Source: Clostridiaceae bacterium (GTDB taxonomy: Bacteria; Bacillota; Clostridia; Oscillospirales; Acutalibacteraceae). Taken from it: a stretch of DNA of 6,367 bases. Positions within the stretch are counted from its first letter, which is position 1, and each line of letters begins with the position of its first letter. Under the pieces are notes generated by a model. The model ran no database searches and had not been told where the DNA came from. It saw only the letters and a list, made by a program, of their open reading frames with translations. The stretch is from assembly GCA_904501675.1 (NCBI GenBank), contig CAJGCL010000108.1, positions 1-6,367 on the forward strand, written 5' to 3'. This document shows positions 5,667 through 6,367 of the stretch, one piece after another. The position numbers and the translations under genes are program-made.

Positions 5667-6175
5667 AAGAGAAAATCAAGGTTATAATTTCAAATGACCA
5701 GAAGGAAGTGAAAATTCCTACAGGTGTAAGGCTTCTTGTAAGGCGTTGCTGTAATGCTGTGCTCACTTTTGAAAACTTTTCAGAGCCCGCAGAAATCAGC
5801 GTAACCTTTGTTGATGACGAAAGCATACGTGAGCTTAACAGAATGCATCGCGATATTGATAACAGCACCGACGTTTTATCTTTCCCTTTAGGCGTAAACG
5901 GCGTTTACGATAAGAATTTAGAAACAGGTGCTTGTCTTTTAGGTGATATTGTTATTTCCGTACCTACAGCAGTAAGACAAGCCTATACATACGGACACTC
6001 TCTTCAGAGAGAAATCGGTTTTTTAACCGTTCATTCAATGCTTCATCTTCTTGGTTACGATCATGTTAATGGAGGCATAGAGGCAGTTCATATGAGAGAA
6101 AAGGAAGAGCATGTGCTTACTGCTCTCGGCTTAAAGCGCAACGAATCATATTATATGGATTCCGAGGAGGAATAA
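5663..6175 (+). CDS. ybeY: rRNA-maturation endoribonuclease YbeY
   Basis: A 170-residue zinc metalloprotein that takes part in 16S rRNA 3'-end maturation and ribosome quality control. The zinc signature is HSMLHLLGYDH (124-134), giving ligands H124, H128 and H134; the usual second-position Gly is Ser125. Also present are LNRMHRDIDNSTDVLSFPL (58-76), the hallmark LN..hR..d..TDVLSFP, and LGDIVIS (93-99). The length is normal. It overlaps phoH by ATGA and is probably coupled to it. A close AAGG (5657-5660) and a farther GAGGAGG (5643-5649) are possible ribosome sites. It is 4 nt from dgkA. In B. subtilis pgpH (yqfF) lies between phoH and ybeY; here it does not. The short C-terminal tail (SEEE) is acidic. 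Confidence 0.96.
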   Translation: MKEKIKVIISNDQKEVKIPTGVRLLVRRCCNAVLTFENFSEPAEISVTFVDDESIRELNRMHRDIDNSTDVLSFPLGVNGVYDKNLETGACLLGDIVISVPTAVRQAYTYGHSLQREIGFLTVHSMLHLLGYDHVNGGIEAVHMREKEEHVLTALGLKRNESYYMDSEEE

Positions 6176-6179
6176 GCCC

Positions 6180-6367
6180 ATGAATGATATTGATAGCTTG
6201 ATGAGAAGCTTTATATATGCATTCAAGGGGTTTGGATGGATGCTTTTCAATGAGCGCAATTTCAGGATCCACCTTACTTGCTTTGCATATATGGCATATT
6301 TCCTCTTCAGATACGATTTTTTTGTGCTTACAAGGGTTGAGTATGCAATTCTTATTCTTGCTGCCGC
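6180..6367 (+). CDS. dgkA: Undecaprenol/diacylglycerol kinase, DgkA family (C-terminus outside window)
   Basis: The first 62 residues of a small membrane lipid kinase. SLMRSFIYAFKGFGWML (6-22) and the conserved NERNFRIHL (24-32) match the DgkA amphipathic N-terminal region. They are followed by the first membrane segment (about 33-43, TCFAYMAYFLF) and a second hydrophobic stretch starting near 53 (EYAILILAA). In Gram-positive bacteria this family usually phosphorylates undecaprenol, recycling the carrier for cell-wall polymers. The ATG is preceded by GAGGAGG (6164-6170) 9 nt upstream, and the gene starts 4 nt after the ybeY stop, as is usual in Firmicutes. The catalytic Glu/Asn region lies beyond the window, so intactness cannot be judged. 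Confidence 0.93.
   Translation, partial: MNDIDSLMRSFIYAFKGFGWMLFNERNFRIHLTCFAYMAYFLFRYDFFVLTRVEYAILILAA

Overview
The window looks like chromosomal DNA from an AT-rich, spore-forming member of the Clostridia (Firmicutes). Three things point there: the sporulation genes ylbJ, yqfC and yqfD; strong GGAGG-type ribosome sites with some GTG starts; and a roughly 400-residue PRPP synthetase of a form I associate with clostridial gut lineages (Oscillospirales/Lachnospirales-like). This placement comes from reading gene content, not from a database search. I see no mobile element, CRISPR array, tRNA or rRNA.

Left half, minus strand, read right to left. ylbJ (a polytopic sporulation membrane protein) is followed after 27 nt by a 72-residue four-cysteine protein and a clear intrinsic terminator. 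Next comes a separate unit with its own sigma-A-type promoter: prs (PRPP synthetase), with a GTG start and a strong terminator. Immediately beyond that is a near-consensus promoter for a DUF4234-type membrane protein whose C-terminus lies outside the window.

Right half, plus strand. yqfC and yqfD overlap by ATGA and form a sporulation pair. An 85-nt gap holds an extended -10 promoter. Then come phoH (PhoH-type ATPase) and ybeY (rRNA-maturation endoribonuclease), again overlapping by ATGA, followed 4 nt later by dgkA (undecaprenol/diacylglycerol kinase), cut by the window end. This matches the conserved Firmicutes order yqfC-yqfD-phoH-(yqfF/pgpH)-ybeY-dgkA, except that pgpH is absent between phoH and ybeY.

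How the parts fit: the 64-nt gap between ylbJ and yqfC carries two head-to-head sequences resembling sigma-E (mother-cell) promoters, interleaved so that each -35 overlaps the other's -10. This would launch two sets of sporulation membrane genes at the same time. The housekeeping part (phoH-ybeY-dgkA: RNA processing and lipid-carrier recycling) appears to have its own vegetative promoter. Most of the window is conserved, ordinary chromosome. The regulatory architecture and the small Cys4 protein are the parts most worth a second look.
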